Source of the DNA: Bermanella sp036960565
Lineage (GTDB): Bacteria > Pseudomonadota > Gammaproteobacteria > Pseudomonadales > Oceanobacteraceae
Assembly (NCBI GenBank): GCA_036960565.1
Contig: JBALXQ010000038.1
Span: forward strand, 1-64,000
Direction: 5' to 3'
Length of the DNA stretch: 64,000 bases
Shown here: one piece after another, positions 36,836-45,753 of the stretch
Position numbering within the stretch: position 1 is the first letter of the stretch
How the letters are laid out: each line of letters starts with the position of its first letter
Program-made: the position numbers and the translations under genes
Notes under the pieces: model-generated
The model's database searches: none
What the model saw: the letters and a program-made list of their open reading frames with translations, nothing else
What the model was told of the DNA's origin: nothing

Positions 36836-38122
36836 GTGACGGATAAATCTAAACCAGTTATTGATACCAATAAGCGCGATACCTTAGGCACGCTGGCTAA
36901 GGCGGCGGTGGCGGCCGTCGTAGTGAGTAAAGCACCTTATGTCTTTGCCCGCAGTAAGATTAAGCTAAGAGTATTGGGCACCCATGTCACCTTGCAAGAA
37001 GAGCTGCGTCAGCAGGCCATGAAAGATCTTGGCATAGAGCTAGAATTCGAGCCTAAGGGCAGTGCGGCGGTGTTACAAAAAGCTTCCATGTCCCCTCGTT
37101 CATTTGACTTATACGAGCAATGGTCTAATAGCATTAATGTTTTGTGGGATTCGGGGGCCATTCAAGCCATCGATACCAAACGATTAAAATATTGGGATGA
37201 AATTAATAACCTCACCAAAACCGGTCGACTTACGCCTGAAGCAAAACTAGGCGCGGGTGATGCGCCTTATAAATTACTCAATGTTCAGCCAGACGGAATA
37301 CTCGGGCCACAGCCCAGTGATCAAGTGAGTTTTTTACCTTATGTACATAATGTGGATTCGTTTGGCTATAACACTAATGTAATAAAAAAAGGCCTGCCTT
37401 ATGAAACTGAGAGTTGGGGTTGGTTACTGGATGATAAATACACCGGTAAGGTGGGCATAGTAAACGCCCCCACTATTGGGCTATTTGATTTGGTACTGGC
37501 TGCGCAAGCGCGAGGGTTGGTGAAATTCAACGATATTGGCAATTTAACCAAACAAGAATTAGATCAACTATTTGATGTGCTTATTCAAAAGAAAAAGAAT
37601 GGTCACTTCAGTGGATTTTGGACTTCAGTTCCCGAATCGGTTGATTTCATGGCATCCGATAGGGTGGTCATTGAAAGCATGTTTTCCCCTGCGGTCTCAG
37701 CCTTAAACGGTAAAAATATTCCGGTAACTTATGCTGCCCCTAAAGAAGGGTACCGCGGTTGGCATGGGGTAATGTGTTTATCTTCGGCCACTAAAGGGCC
37801 TGTAAAAGACGCTGCATATGAATATATGAATTGGTGGCTATCTGGCTGGCCAGGTGCCTTTATAGCTCGCCAAGGATATTACATCTCTAATCCGCAGCGT
37901 TCCAAAAACCAGTTAACAAAAGCAGAATGGGATTACTGGTATCAGGGTAAACCCGCCACACAAAATTTAACCGGTACCGATGGCAATATCTCGGTACGTA
38001 AAGGTGATATACGCCGTGGTGGCAGCTACGAGAAACGCTTTAGTAATGTGGCTGTGTGGAACACGGTTATGCCCACCTATGAATACAGCTTACAAAAATG
38101 GTATGAGTTTATAAGTGCATAA
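36836..38122 (+). CDS. PotD-like solute-binding protein of a signalling operon
   Basis: 428 residues from a GTG with AAGGGG six bases upstream; an ATG ten codons earlier is an alternative. The N-terminus contains a KR pair (NKRDTLGTLAKAAVAAVVV) resembling a Tat-type signal with lysine in the first arginine position. The mature part has a binding fold with VLGTHVTLQEEL, YVHNVDSFGYNT and WGWLLDD-KYTGKVGI, as in PotD-like proteins. Instead of permease genes, a hybrid kinase starts 13 bases later, so its ligand report may go to that kinase. The ligand might be a polyamine, but this is inference from fold. Confidence 0.8.
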   Translation: MTDKSKPVIDTNKRDTLGTLAKAAVAAVVVSKAPYVFARSKIKLRVLGTHVTLQEELRQQAMKDLGIELEFEPKGSAAVLQKASMSPRSFDLYEQWSNSINVLWDSGAIQAIDTKRLKYWDEINNLTKTGRLTPEAKLGAGDAPYKLLNVQPDGILGPQPSDQVSFLPYVHNVDSFGYNTNVIKKGLPYETESWGWLLDDKYTGKVGIVNAPTIGLFDLVLAAQARGLVKFNDIGNLTKQELDQLFDVLIQKKKNGHFSGFWTSVPESVDFMASDRVVIESMFSPAVSALNGKNIPVTYAAPKEGYRGWHGVMCLSSATKGPVKDAAYEYMNWWLSGWPGAFIARQGYYISNPQRSKNQLTKAEWDYWYQGKPATQNLTGTDGNISVRKGDIRRGGSYEKRFSNVAVWNTVMPTYEYSLQKWYEFISA

Positions 38123-38134
38123 AGAGTCTGCACA

Positions 38135-40825
38135 ATGATGCGTTCACTTAAGACACAAATTATTTTTGTGTTAACAATATTAATATCAAGCCTAGTGGTA
38201 CAGGTGGTTTTGTCACGTGCGAGCCAAAGTGATTTGGTGATTAATCAACAGCGTACTATTGAGCTTTTCTCGAACGTAGCACTGGTACAAACTCTTGAAA
38301 GAGATGTTATCGACTTACAGAGGCACTTGTTAATATTTAAAGCAACCGCTAGCGAAACATCGGTGTCTAGTTTTTATCTGCTAATGGAAAGTGTTGAAAG
38401 TAAGCTTTATTTACTTAATGAAAATGTATCAAATCAAAGCCACTTTATAGTAGAAGACAATTTACTTAAGCGAATGGCGGAACACTTGAGTGATTACAAA
38501 GAGAATTTCACCAGCGTTATAGAGTCTCGCGCTCAGAGAGAATCTCTTTTTAATGGTGATATTAAAACAGATATCCATGTTTTAAGGGATATGCTCTTTG
38601 AGAGCAGTATTAGTAATAATAAAAAAATACATGATGATTTTGAACTAAAAATAAAATATCAAATGGCATTGATGGAAATGCATGCAAACAAATATTTGGT
38701 GACGCCAGATTATGAATTTGCAACTCAGTTTAATCAGCAGGTAGCAGTAATAAGTTCTTTAATATCAGATAGATTAGGTGATGATCACGAAACCAATATT
38801 TTGTTAAAACACATAAAAAAAGATTTTGTACGATTAACTCAGGTTTCCCGTGGTTATGTTTTTCTAGTAAATGTTGTCATGGCGGGTTCTGCAAATGAAT
38901 TTTTATACCTAACAAAGGAACTAAGAGCTAAAGCAGCCGATGCACAAAGTCGCATGGATGAATCTTCAATTTTATTAGTCAATGAAACACAGCTTAAAAA
39001 TGATTTGGTTGCCATTTTATGTATATCCCTAACCTTATTAATGGCTTGGTTTTTATCTCGGCGCATCATTACTCCTATTCGTAAACTCACCGAAGTATTT
39101 CGTACCCTTGCTTTAAATAAGGAAATAGAGTTGATTCCGGGGATCGCCCGTCAAGACGAAATTGGTGATTTAGCCAAAGCTGCGGATGTATTCCATGATA
39201 AAAACCGCCAAACATCCGAATTGTTAGACCAAGCCCAGGCCATGAATGCGCACCAAGAGGTGTTAAATGTAGAGCTTGAAAAGGAAAAGGAAAACGCCGA
39301 ACTAGCGGCAAAGTCTAAAAGTATTTTTCTTGCCAATATGAGTCACGAAATACGCACACCCATGAATGGTATTGTGGGGCTAGTAGATTTAACCCTGCGC
39401 AGTGATTTAACCGAGCAACAAAATATCTATTTACGAAAAGCCGCTTATTCAGGGCGGATCATGATGAATGTAATTAATGATATTTTAGACTTCTCGAAAA
39501 TTGAAGCGGGAAAGATGGATATTGAAAGTGTTGAATTTAGTGTAAATGACGTTATTGAAAATATTATTTCGTCTATGTCGGTCATGGCGGAAGAAAAGGA
39601 ATTAAGTTTAAGAGTAAATACCTGTAAGAGTGTGCCTGAAAAGCTAATGGGAGATCCACTGCGTATTAGTCAGGTATTGCTAAACATATGCAGTAATGCC
39701 GTTAAGTTTACCGAACTTGGTGAGGTGTCGGTGAGCTTTAACTATGAGCTTAAAGATGATCTAGGCGTTCTTAAAATAGAAGTGAATGACTCTGGCATTG
39801 GCATGAGTCAGACCCATATCGATAGAATATTCGAATCATTCACACAGGCAGATGACTCTACCAGTCGAAAATTTGGAGGGACTGGTTTAGGGCTCACCAT
39901 AGTTAAAGAATTATTAAGATTAATGGGGGGAGGGGTAAAGGTTACCTCTCAAGAGGGTCAAGGCAGTTGTTTTAAATTACACATTCCCCTTAATAGCGTT
40001 GGGCCCTGCAAGGTACTTGAACCACTAACGGTATTATCCGAAAGTAGTCAGGTGTATTATTTGGAGAAAAATCAACGTGCTAATTTGTCAGACGAAATAT
40101 TTTCAGCTCTAGGTATTAAGCGAAATTTTATCTCTTCAGATAAGGCGCTGGAGCTGTTGGTTAATGATGGAGAGCTTAAAGTATTGCTTATAGATGTGCC
40201 TAATTGGAATTATCTAATTAATCATGAAGAGGTGATTAATAAATGCATAACTGCCAAGGTAAAAGTGGCCTTGATTGGAGACCTGTATCCAATTAATTTA
40301 AAACACGATGCTCAGGAAAAATGGGGCTTACCGTTATTATCACACCCATTTTCACCGCACACCTTGAGCAACTTTTTTAACTCAATTTTGCAGGTTAATT
40401 CTGAGTTAAATAAAAATAAAGAACCCGAGGAGGGTAACGATAATCTTATATTTACAGGTCATGTGTTGTTGGTAGAGGACAATGCCATCAATCAATTGGT
40501 GGCCGGTGAGGTGATCAATGAGCTGGGAGTAAAATACGACTTAGCCGAGAACGGTAAGCAGGCATTAGATAAGGTCACATCTGGAATGAAATATGATTTG
40601 ATATTAATGGATGTACAAATGCCGGTGATGGATGGTTATGAAGCGACCCAAGCTATTCGCCAGGCTGGTTTTAATGACTTAATTATTTGTGGTTTATCCG
40701 CCAATGCCATGAAGCAGGACTTAGACATGGCCAAGGAAGCGGGTATGAATGAATATTTAACCAAGCCATTGCAATGGGAAGAGTTAAAAGGAATATTTGC
40801 CAAATACCTAACACAGCATGAATAG
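38135..40825 (+). CDS. Hybrid sensor histidine kinase
   Basis: 896 residues. Membrane spans near 8-28 and 290-308 enclose a periplasmic helical sensor of about 260 residues; HAMP (309-362), a coiled-coil, HisKA with phospho-His404 in SHEIRTPMNG, HATPase_c with GGTGLGL (581-587) and a C-terminal receiver with Asp826 (LMDVQMP) follow. There is no Hpt domain. The gene sits between the PotD-like gene (13 bases) and a diguanylate cyclase gene (30 bases), so the three look like one transcription unit. The receiver would pass phosphate to another protein or modulate the kinase. Confidence 0.9.
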   Translation: MMRSLKTQIIFVLTILISSLVVQVVLSRASQSDLVINQQRTIELFSNVALVQTLERDVIDLQRHLLIFKATASETSVSSFYLLMESVESKLYLLNENVSNQSHFIVEDNLLKRMAEHLSDYKENFTSVIESRAQRESLFNGDIKTDIHVLRDMLFESSISNNKKIHDDFELKIKYQMALMEMHANKYLVTPDYEFATQFNQQVAVISSLISDRLGDDHETNILLKHIKKDFVRLTQVSRGYVFLVNVVMAGSANEFLYLTKELRAKAADAQSRMDESSILLVNETQLKNDLVAILCISLTLLMAWFLSRRIITPIRKLTEVFRTLALNKEIELIPGIARQDEIGDLAKAADVFHDKNRQTSELLDQAQAMNAHQEVLNVELEKEKENAELAAKSKSIFLANMSHEIRTPMNGIVGLVDLTLRSDLTEQQNIYLRKAAYSGRIMMNVINDILDFSKIEAGKMDIESVEFSVNDVIENIISSMSVMAEEKELSLRVNTCKSVPEKLMGDPLRISQVLLNICSNAVKFTELGEVSVSFNYELKDDLGVLKIEVNDSGIGMSQTHIDRIFESFTQADDSTSRKFGGTGLGLTIVKELLRLMGGGVKVTSQEGQGSCFKLHIPLNSVGPCKVLEPLTVLSESSQVYYLEKNQRANLSDEIFSALGIKRNFISSDKALELLVNDGELKVLLIDVPNWNYLINHEEVINKCITAKVKVALIGDLYPINLKHDAQEKWGLPLLSHPFSPHTLSNFFNSILQVNSELNKNKEPEEGNDNLIFTGHVLLVEDNAINQLVAGEVINELGVKYDLAENGKQALDKVTSGMKYDLILMDVQMPVMDGYEATQAIRQAGFNDLIICGLSANAMKQDLDMAKEAGMNEYLTKPLQWEELKGIFAKYLTQHE

Positions 40826-40855
40826 AAAGGTTTTGCATGGGGATAAAGGTAAGTG

Positions 40856-42064
40856 ATGACGACTGAATATAACCAAAAGGGCCAGTCACCAAGTTCACTC
40901 AAGGGTGAGCCACCACAGCTTGATAGCCAGCAAATTGACGAACCAGCACTTAAGCAGGCTGTTTTTAAAGAACAGGTGCGCATTTTCATCACCCGTAAAC
41001 GTATTCTGCATGCAGCGGGGCCTTTATCTTCGGCTTACTTTGCGTTTCTCATGTCGGAATATATTGCTCTCACCCCGGTGCTCATTTGGTGGAGTTTGTT
41101 AGCGGTGGTCGACAGCGTGTTGGTCTTGGCTTGCACAGTATATCTGAGGAAAGATGTGAGCCACGTGAATCGGCCGATATGGCTGCAGGCTCATATATTT
41201 GGTTTAGTGTTGTCTGGCTTTTTATGGGGCGTATCCATACTTCTCTTTTACACGCCGCAGTTACAGGGGCAGCTATATAATATCGTCACACTGGTGGCGG
41301 TGAGCTCATTTTCGGCGGTGGTACTTATTCCGGTACGCGCCGCTTATCTTGGCTTTTTTGTTAGTACCACTATGCCCGCTTTCATATTCTTTTTGTGGTT
41401 GGGCGACTTTGCCCACGTGAACCAGGCTATGGGGATTTTGGTGATTGCGGTCATTACCACTGTATTTCAATCTTCGGCCACCGAGAATTTCATTGACTCC
41501 ATTGAAAAAAACTATCGCTCCATCGAACTATCCAAGGCCTTGAGTTTGAGTCTTGAACAAATTAAAGAGCTGGCTTCGCGGGATTATTTAACCGGACTGT
41601 ATAATCGGCGCTTTGGTATGGAAGGCTTAAATCATGAGCTCAACAGACGTGAGCGCTATCAAGAAAATCTCACGCTGGCGATCATGGACATTGACCACTT
41701 TAAACAAATTAATGACAACTATGGCCATCTGGTGGGGGACGCGGTATTGGTAGAATTTGCCCGCCGCATCACCGAACTGTTACGCGCTGAAGATACCCTT
41801 TTTCGATATGGCGGCGAAGAGTTTGTGGTGGTTTTTCCCCATACCAATTTGCATGATGCCCAGTTAGTGGCCGAGCGTATGCGCCGCACTATTTGTGATG
41901 TGGAGTTTGTGGTGGCTCATAAAAGTATTGAGGTTACGGTATCCATTGGTATATCTGAATTTGAAGACCGCGATACCGTAGAACACAGAATAAGCCTTGC
42001 CGACAACGCTCTGTATAAAGCCAAGAATTTAGGGCGTAATCGGGTAGAGGTTGTTAGCGCATAG
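40856..42064 (+). CDS. Membrane diguanylate cyclase
   Basis: 402 residues from an ATG with AAAGGT upstream. About six hydrophobic segments (residues 60-220) precede a GGDEF domain with DYLTGLYNRR, the active-site loop YGGEEF and an inhibitory RxxD site (RAED) five residues before it, so product feedback is expected. No EAL domain. Located directly after the hybrid kinase and probably co-transcribed; it could be the output that converts the sensed signal into c-di-GMP, though phosphorelay between them is not shown because it lacks a receiver domain. Confidence 0.88.
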   Translation: MTTEYNQKGQSPSSLKGEPPQLDSQQIDEPALKQAVFKEQVRIFITRKRILHAAGPLSSAYFAFLMSEYIALTPVLIWWSLLAVVDSVLVLACTVYLRKDVSHVNRPIWLQAHIFGLVLSGFLWGVSILLFYTPQLQGQLYNIVTLVAVSSFSAVVLIPVRAAYLGFFVSTTMPAFIFFLWLGDFAHVNQAMGILVIAVITTVFQSSATENFIDSIEKNYRSIELSKALSLSLEQIKELASRDYLTGLYNRRFGMEGLNHELNRRERYQENLTLAIMDIDHFKQINDNYGHLVGDAVLVEFARRITELLRAEDTLFRYGGEEFVVVFPHTNLHDAQLVAERMRRTICDVEFVVAHKSIEVTVSIGISEFEDRDTVEHRISLADNALYKAKNLGRNRVEVVSA

Positions 42065-42096
42065 AAAAATAATACTACTAAGATTTCAAACCATGT

Positions 42097-44040
42097 TTAT
42101 TCACTGGTGTTTAGCGTTTCACTAAATAAAACTACTTGATTACGGCCCTGAGTTTTTGCCTGATACATGGCCTGGTCAGCTTGATTAATCATAATTTGCT
42201 GGTCTTTATTAAGGCTGTTTTTGGGGATTAACGAACTCACCCCTAGGCTTGCGGTGAGCGCAATACTCTGGCTCTGCCAAACGAGCTTAAGCGCGGCCAC
42301 TTGTTGGCGAATGGCTTCAGCTACCGCTATAGCTCCTTCCTGGTCGGTACCGGGCAGTATAATAATGAATTCTTCCCCACCATAACGGCAGACAATATCT
42401 GAATCTCGAGCGGCGTGTTGCAATATACAGCTGGCCAGCTCCTTTAAGCACATATCACCTGCCGGGTGACCATGATGATCGTTAACCTGCTTAAAATGAT
42501 CCAGATCGAGCATGATTAAGCTTAAATGACTTTTTTCGCGGTAGGCCCGCTTATGTTCAATGCGCCAGTGCTCATTAAAGTAATAGCGATTATAAAGCTG
42601 GGTGAGAGCATCGGTGATGCTGATGGTTTTCAATTTTTCATGAGCCGTGGATAAGTTTTCCATGGCAAGTTCAAGTTCTTGGGTGCGCTCATTCACTAAT
42701 TGTTCAAGTTGTTGCGAGTTTTCTTTTTCAAGTCGGTAATTTTCCAATTCCATGGCCAGGGCTTTATCGCGCTCTTTATTTACCTGATGTGCTAATTCCA
42801 ACGAATCCTGCTGTGCGAAAATTTTGCCTTGTTGTGCGCTGTTTAATTGATCGGCTAAGGCCAGAGACAAAATCATCATTTCTAGGCCGGCGCCTACTTG
42901 CAAACCGTATTCACTAAAAATGTTAATGGGAAAAAATCCAAATTTATTGCCGGCCAACAGTACGGCGCCAAAAATCAATACTAACCAGGATAGGAAGAAA
43001 TAGAGGGAACTTGGATGTCTAATTTTAAGCATATAAATAGTGAGGAATATCACTAGGGCAATGGTAAGGCTAGCGAGTGTGGTCATGAGCTCCACTGCAA
43101 TGGCATAAGGCAAGAAGATGCAAACAATGGCCATGACCGAATAAAAATAAGCACTTATTTTAAGCAGCCTATGAAGTTTGGGGATGGTGACTTGAGCGTT
43201 AAAAAAATCGTTAATAAAATAACTAATGGAGGCCAGTATTAAGGCTATGGATGTGGGAATAATGAGATTGTTTAATTGGGGGTTTTCGGGCCAGATAAAA
43301 TGAAAACCCAGCCCATTGAGGCAGGATTGAAACAGCGTTAGGCATAATATATAGGCTACATAATATAAATAAATGGCCTTCTTTTCTGCAAACCACACCA
43401 CGCTGTTATACAGAGCCATGAGCAGCGCCATGCCATAAAAGAATCCCTGCATTAAAAAGTGTACTAGGGTTTGAAAGTTAAACTCTTCCCATTGCCACAG
43501 GGTGAGAGGCACCTGCATGGCGCCCTGGGTTTGCACACGTAAATACAGGGTATAGGCCTCACCAGCAGGCAGCTGCACTGGGAACACGATATGGGGGTGG
43601 TTGATGATCTTGTTGTCTACATCTAGCTGATCACCGGCAAAATAAGCGGCATCTAGGTGGTTATTTTTATCGTAAAAATAGGCTTCCACTAGATCTAGCG
43701 ATGGGTACGCTATTTCCAAGGCCCATTCACTGCTGAAAGGGTAGTGATTGACTGTGGATATCTTTAACCAGTAGGCATGATTGTTAAACCCCAGATTTAC
43801 CTCTGTTTTGAGATTTTTTTGCCAGGGCAGGGTATCTGATATTTTAACCAGATCATTTATGTCTATGGCTTTATCTTGCTCTGGCAGGTAATAAACATAG
43901 GGGGCTAGCTTGTACTGACCATCCTCGGCCAACAGTAAAACCTGACTTGTATCCTGAAGAGGCATAGCCGATGGCTGGGCTTGAATCTGACCTGCCAGCA
44001 TGTAGCTTAAACAGAGAACTAATATGGCCGCGCGTAGCAT
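42097..44040 (-). CDS. 7TMR-DISM diguanylate cyclase
   Basis: 647 residues. A signal peptide ending near IQA-QP, a 7TMR-DISM extracellular domain (LGFNNHAYWLKIS, typical), seven membrane helices (about 190-390), a coiled-coil (410-480), then GGDEF with ITDALTQLYNRYYF, YGGEEF and an RxxD inhibitory site (RDSD). The DISM ectodomain is thought to bind carbohydrate-like ligands. Convergent with the preceding cyclase gene; the pair share a 32-base gap, without apparent terminator. Confidence 0.9.
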   Translation of the reverse strand: MLRAAILVLCLSYMLAGQIQAQPSAMPLQDTSQVLLLAEDGQYKLAPYVYYLPEQDKAIDINDLVKISDTLPWQKNLKTEVNLGFNNHAYWLKISTVNHYPFSSEWALEIAYPSLDLVEAYFYDKNNHLDAAYFAGDQLDVDNKIINHPHIVFPVQLPAGEAYTLYLRVQTQGAMQVPLTLWQWEEFNFQTLVHFLMQGFFYGMALLMALYNSVVWFAEKKAIYLYYVAYILCLTLFQSCLNGLGFHFIWPENPQLNNLIIPTSIALILASISYFINDFFNAQVTIPKLHRLLKISAYFYSVMAIVCIFLPYAIAVELMTTLASLTIALVIFLTIYMLKIRHPSSLYFFLSWLVLIFGAVLLAGNKFGFFPINIFSEYGLQVGAGLEMMILSLALADQLNSAQQGKIFAQQDSLELAHQVNKERDKALAMELENYRLEKENSQQLEQLVNERTQELELAMENLSTAHEKLKTISITDALTQLYNRYYFNEHWRIEHKRAYREKSHLSLIMLDLDHFKQVNDHHGHPAGDMCLKELASCILQHAARDSDIVCRYGGEEFIIILPGTDQEGAIAVAEAIRQQVAALKLVWQSQSIALTASLGVSSLIPKNSLNKDQQIMINQADQAMYQAKTQGRNQVVLFSETLNTSE

Positions 44041-44188
44041 GCTTCACCCTTTAATCGCTATCTATTAAGCCTAGGTGAGCTGGGGGCAGAGTCAAAATAG
44101 CCCATAGCCCTGAAATGGATGATTTAAAGGTTACTTACAAAGGAAATAGCGTTACATTTATCCAATCTTTTCCACCTAGGAGGCATGT

Positions 44189-44647
44189 ATGGAAACCATA
44201 GAAAAATCACTGCCGGCCAGCAAACACATTGCTCTGGTTGCCCACGATGGCCAAAAGGAAGCCTTGAAAGCTTGGTGCCTAAAACATAGAAGTATATTGG
44301 CCGAGCACAAGTTATTTGGCACTGGCACTACAGGCCACTTAATTGAAAAAGCCACGGGCTTGGGTATTGAAAAATTACTGAGTGGTCCTATGGGAGGCGA
44401 CCAGCAGATTGGGGCTAAAATTGCCGAACATGAAATTCACCTGCTTATTTTCTTTTGGGATCCATTGGCTTCTCAGCCCCACGACCCAGACATTAAAGCT
44501 TTATTAAGGTTAGCGGCGGTGTGGAACATACCGGTGGCGTGCAATGAATCCAGCGCCGACATGGTGTTATCTTCACCCTTAATGAACCAAGAGATGCGCA
44601 GAGTCATTCCTGATTACAAAAATTATTTAGTAACACGCTTGGATTGA
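44189..44647 (+). CDS. mgsA: Methylglyoxal synthase
   Basis: 152 residues, the normal length. Converts dihydroxyacetone phosphate to methylglyoxal and phosphate. Catalytic Asp71 lies in GPMGGDQQIGA; the phosphate-binding TGTTG (45-49) and FFWDPLASQPHDPD are conserved. A strong TAGGAGG precedes the ATG. Ten bases separate it from the RNA phosphodiesterase gene, so they may be co-transcribed. Confidence 0.95.
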   Translation: METIEKSLPASKHIALVAHDGQKEALKAWCLKHRSILAEHKLFGTGTTGHLIEKATGLGIEKLLSGPMGGDQQIGAKIAEHEIHLLIFFWDPLASQPHDPDIKALLRLAAVWNIPVACNESSADMVLSSPLMNQEMRRVIPDYKNYLVTRLD

Positions 44648-44657
44648 TTCAATAAAT

Positions 44658-45182
44658 ATGCGGTTATTTATTGCGTTTACATTGCCTGCTGATTTAATCC
44701 AGCAGGCAATGGCCTACCAACCTAATGCTGATGAAAATATTCGGCTTAGTTCAATGGCGAACCTTCATGTGACTTTACATTTTCTGGGCGATGCCGACCC
44801 TGCCCTAGTGCATACGGCACTGCAAGAAATTAAGATGGATTCTTTTGAAGCTTGCCTGAGTGGTACTGGCCAATTTAGTTTGCCCGGCGCTAACAAAATA
44901 TTGTGGCTGGGAATTGAACCCTGTGCAGCATTACTCAAGTTGCATGATGCTATCGCTCATTTGTTAACGGGTGAAGGCATTCATTTATCCAAACATCAAT
45001 ATCAGCCCCACCTGACTTTGGCCCGCTGTCAGTCGGGTTACAGCGCGCAAAAAATAAATAACTTCTTAGATAACAATTTTAAACCTTGTTGGTTTGACGT
45101 TAATCAATTTAGCTTGTTTAAAAGCGAAGTACATGACGGGAAACAGGTTTATACCAGTTTACAAAGCTATATGCTGGCTTGA
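44658..45182 (+). CDS. thpR: RNA 2',3'-cyclic phosphodiesterase (2H family)
   Basis: 174 residues. Two H-x-T/S motifs typical of 2H phosphoesterases: HVTLHFLGD and HLTLARC. The family opens RNA 2',3'-cyclic phosphates (formerly called 2'-5' RNA ligase LigT). Start MRLFIAFTLP matches the family. Probably co-transcribed with methylglyoxal synthase, without obvious functional link. Confidence 0.92.
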   Translation: MRLFIAFTLPADLIQQAMAYQPNADENIRLSSMANLHVTLHFLGDADPALVHTALQEIKMDSFEACLSGTGQFSLPGANKILWLGIEPCAALLKLHDAIAHLLTGEGIHLSKHQYQPHLTLARCQSGYSAQKINNFLDNNFKPCWFDVNQFSLFKSEVHDGKQVYTSLQSYMLA

Positions 45183-45249
45183 AGGCAAGCACCGCTTAAG
45201 TGTATTAGCACACTCTAAATATTTTATTTAAAAGGAAGTACAAAATCAC

Positions 45250-45522
45250 ATGGAAGTTATTCGTGTAACCCTGGCATCAATACTGTTTTGCATTAGCAGT
45301 TACCTTATTTACGACTTGTTTGCCAACGGCTTTGATATTCTGGTGCTAACCGCTTGTATCGTAGGATATATTGTCGTTCATTTTCTTATTCCAAAAAATG
45401 GTATTGAAGAAAGTGCCTGGTATGATTTTTTAGTTGAAGTTGTCGATATTCCATTTCGAGCCACTACATTATTATTGAGAGGGATAAGCAGGCTTGTTCG
45501 CAGCGCCGCCGATTTTGACTAA
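45250..45522 (+). CDS. Small two-helix membrane protein, unknown function
   Basis: 90 residues. Two hydrophobic segments (about 5-25 and 29-47) and then a charged region with VEVVDIPFRATTLLLRGISRLVRS, probably an amphipathic C-terminal helix. No family that I recognise. AAGGAAGTAC precedes the ATG. Between ThpR and an FAD dehydrogenase gene on the same strand. The 231 bases after it show no supported feature. Confidence 0.6.
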   Translation: MEVIRVTLASILFCISSYLIYDLFANGFDILVLTACIVGYIVVHFLIPKNGIEESAWYDFLVEVVDIPFRATTLLLRGISRLVRSAADFD

Positions 45523-45753
45523 CCTCTATATGGTTTTGTTGCTCAAAGCAGATACCTGCTTCTTTAAAAACCGAGCCCTGCCCATTTATTCTTATACTCA
45601 CAAAGAGTTAAAAATTTCATACAAATTTTTGACGTGCATCAAGTCCCCTATTACTTGGCTCGCAAGGTCAATTGTAATGAATATAAAACCAATGCCTCCA
45701 CCATTAAATAAGCCTAGCTTAGGCTTATAAATATTTATTAATGGTGATTAAGC

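Noticed and set aside
45494..45730. Open frame of 78 codons after the small membrane protein
   Set aside because: Starts inside the previous gene without a ribosome site and has no protein-like features.
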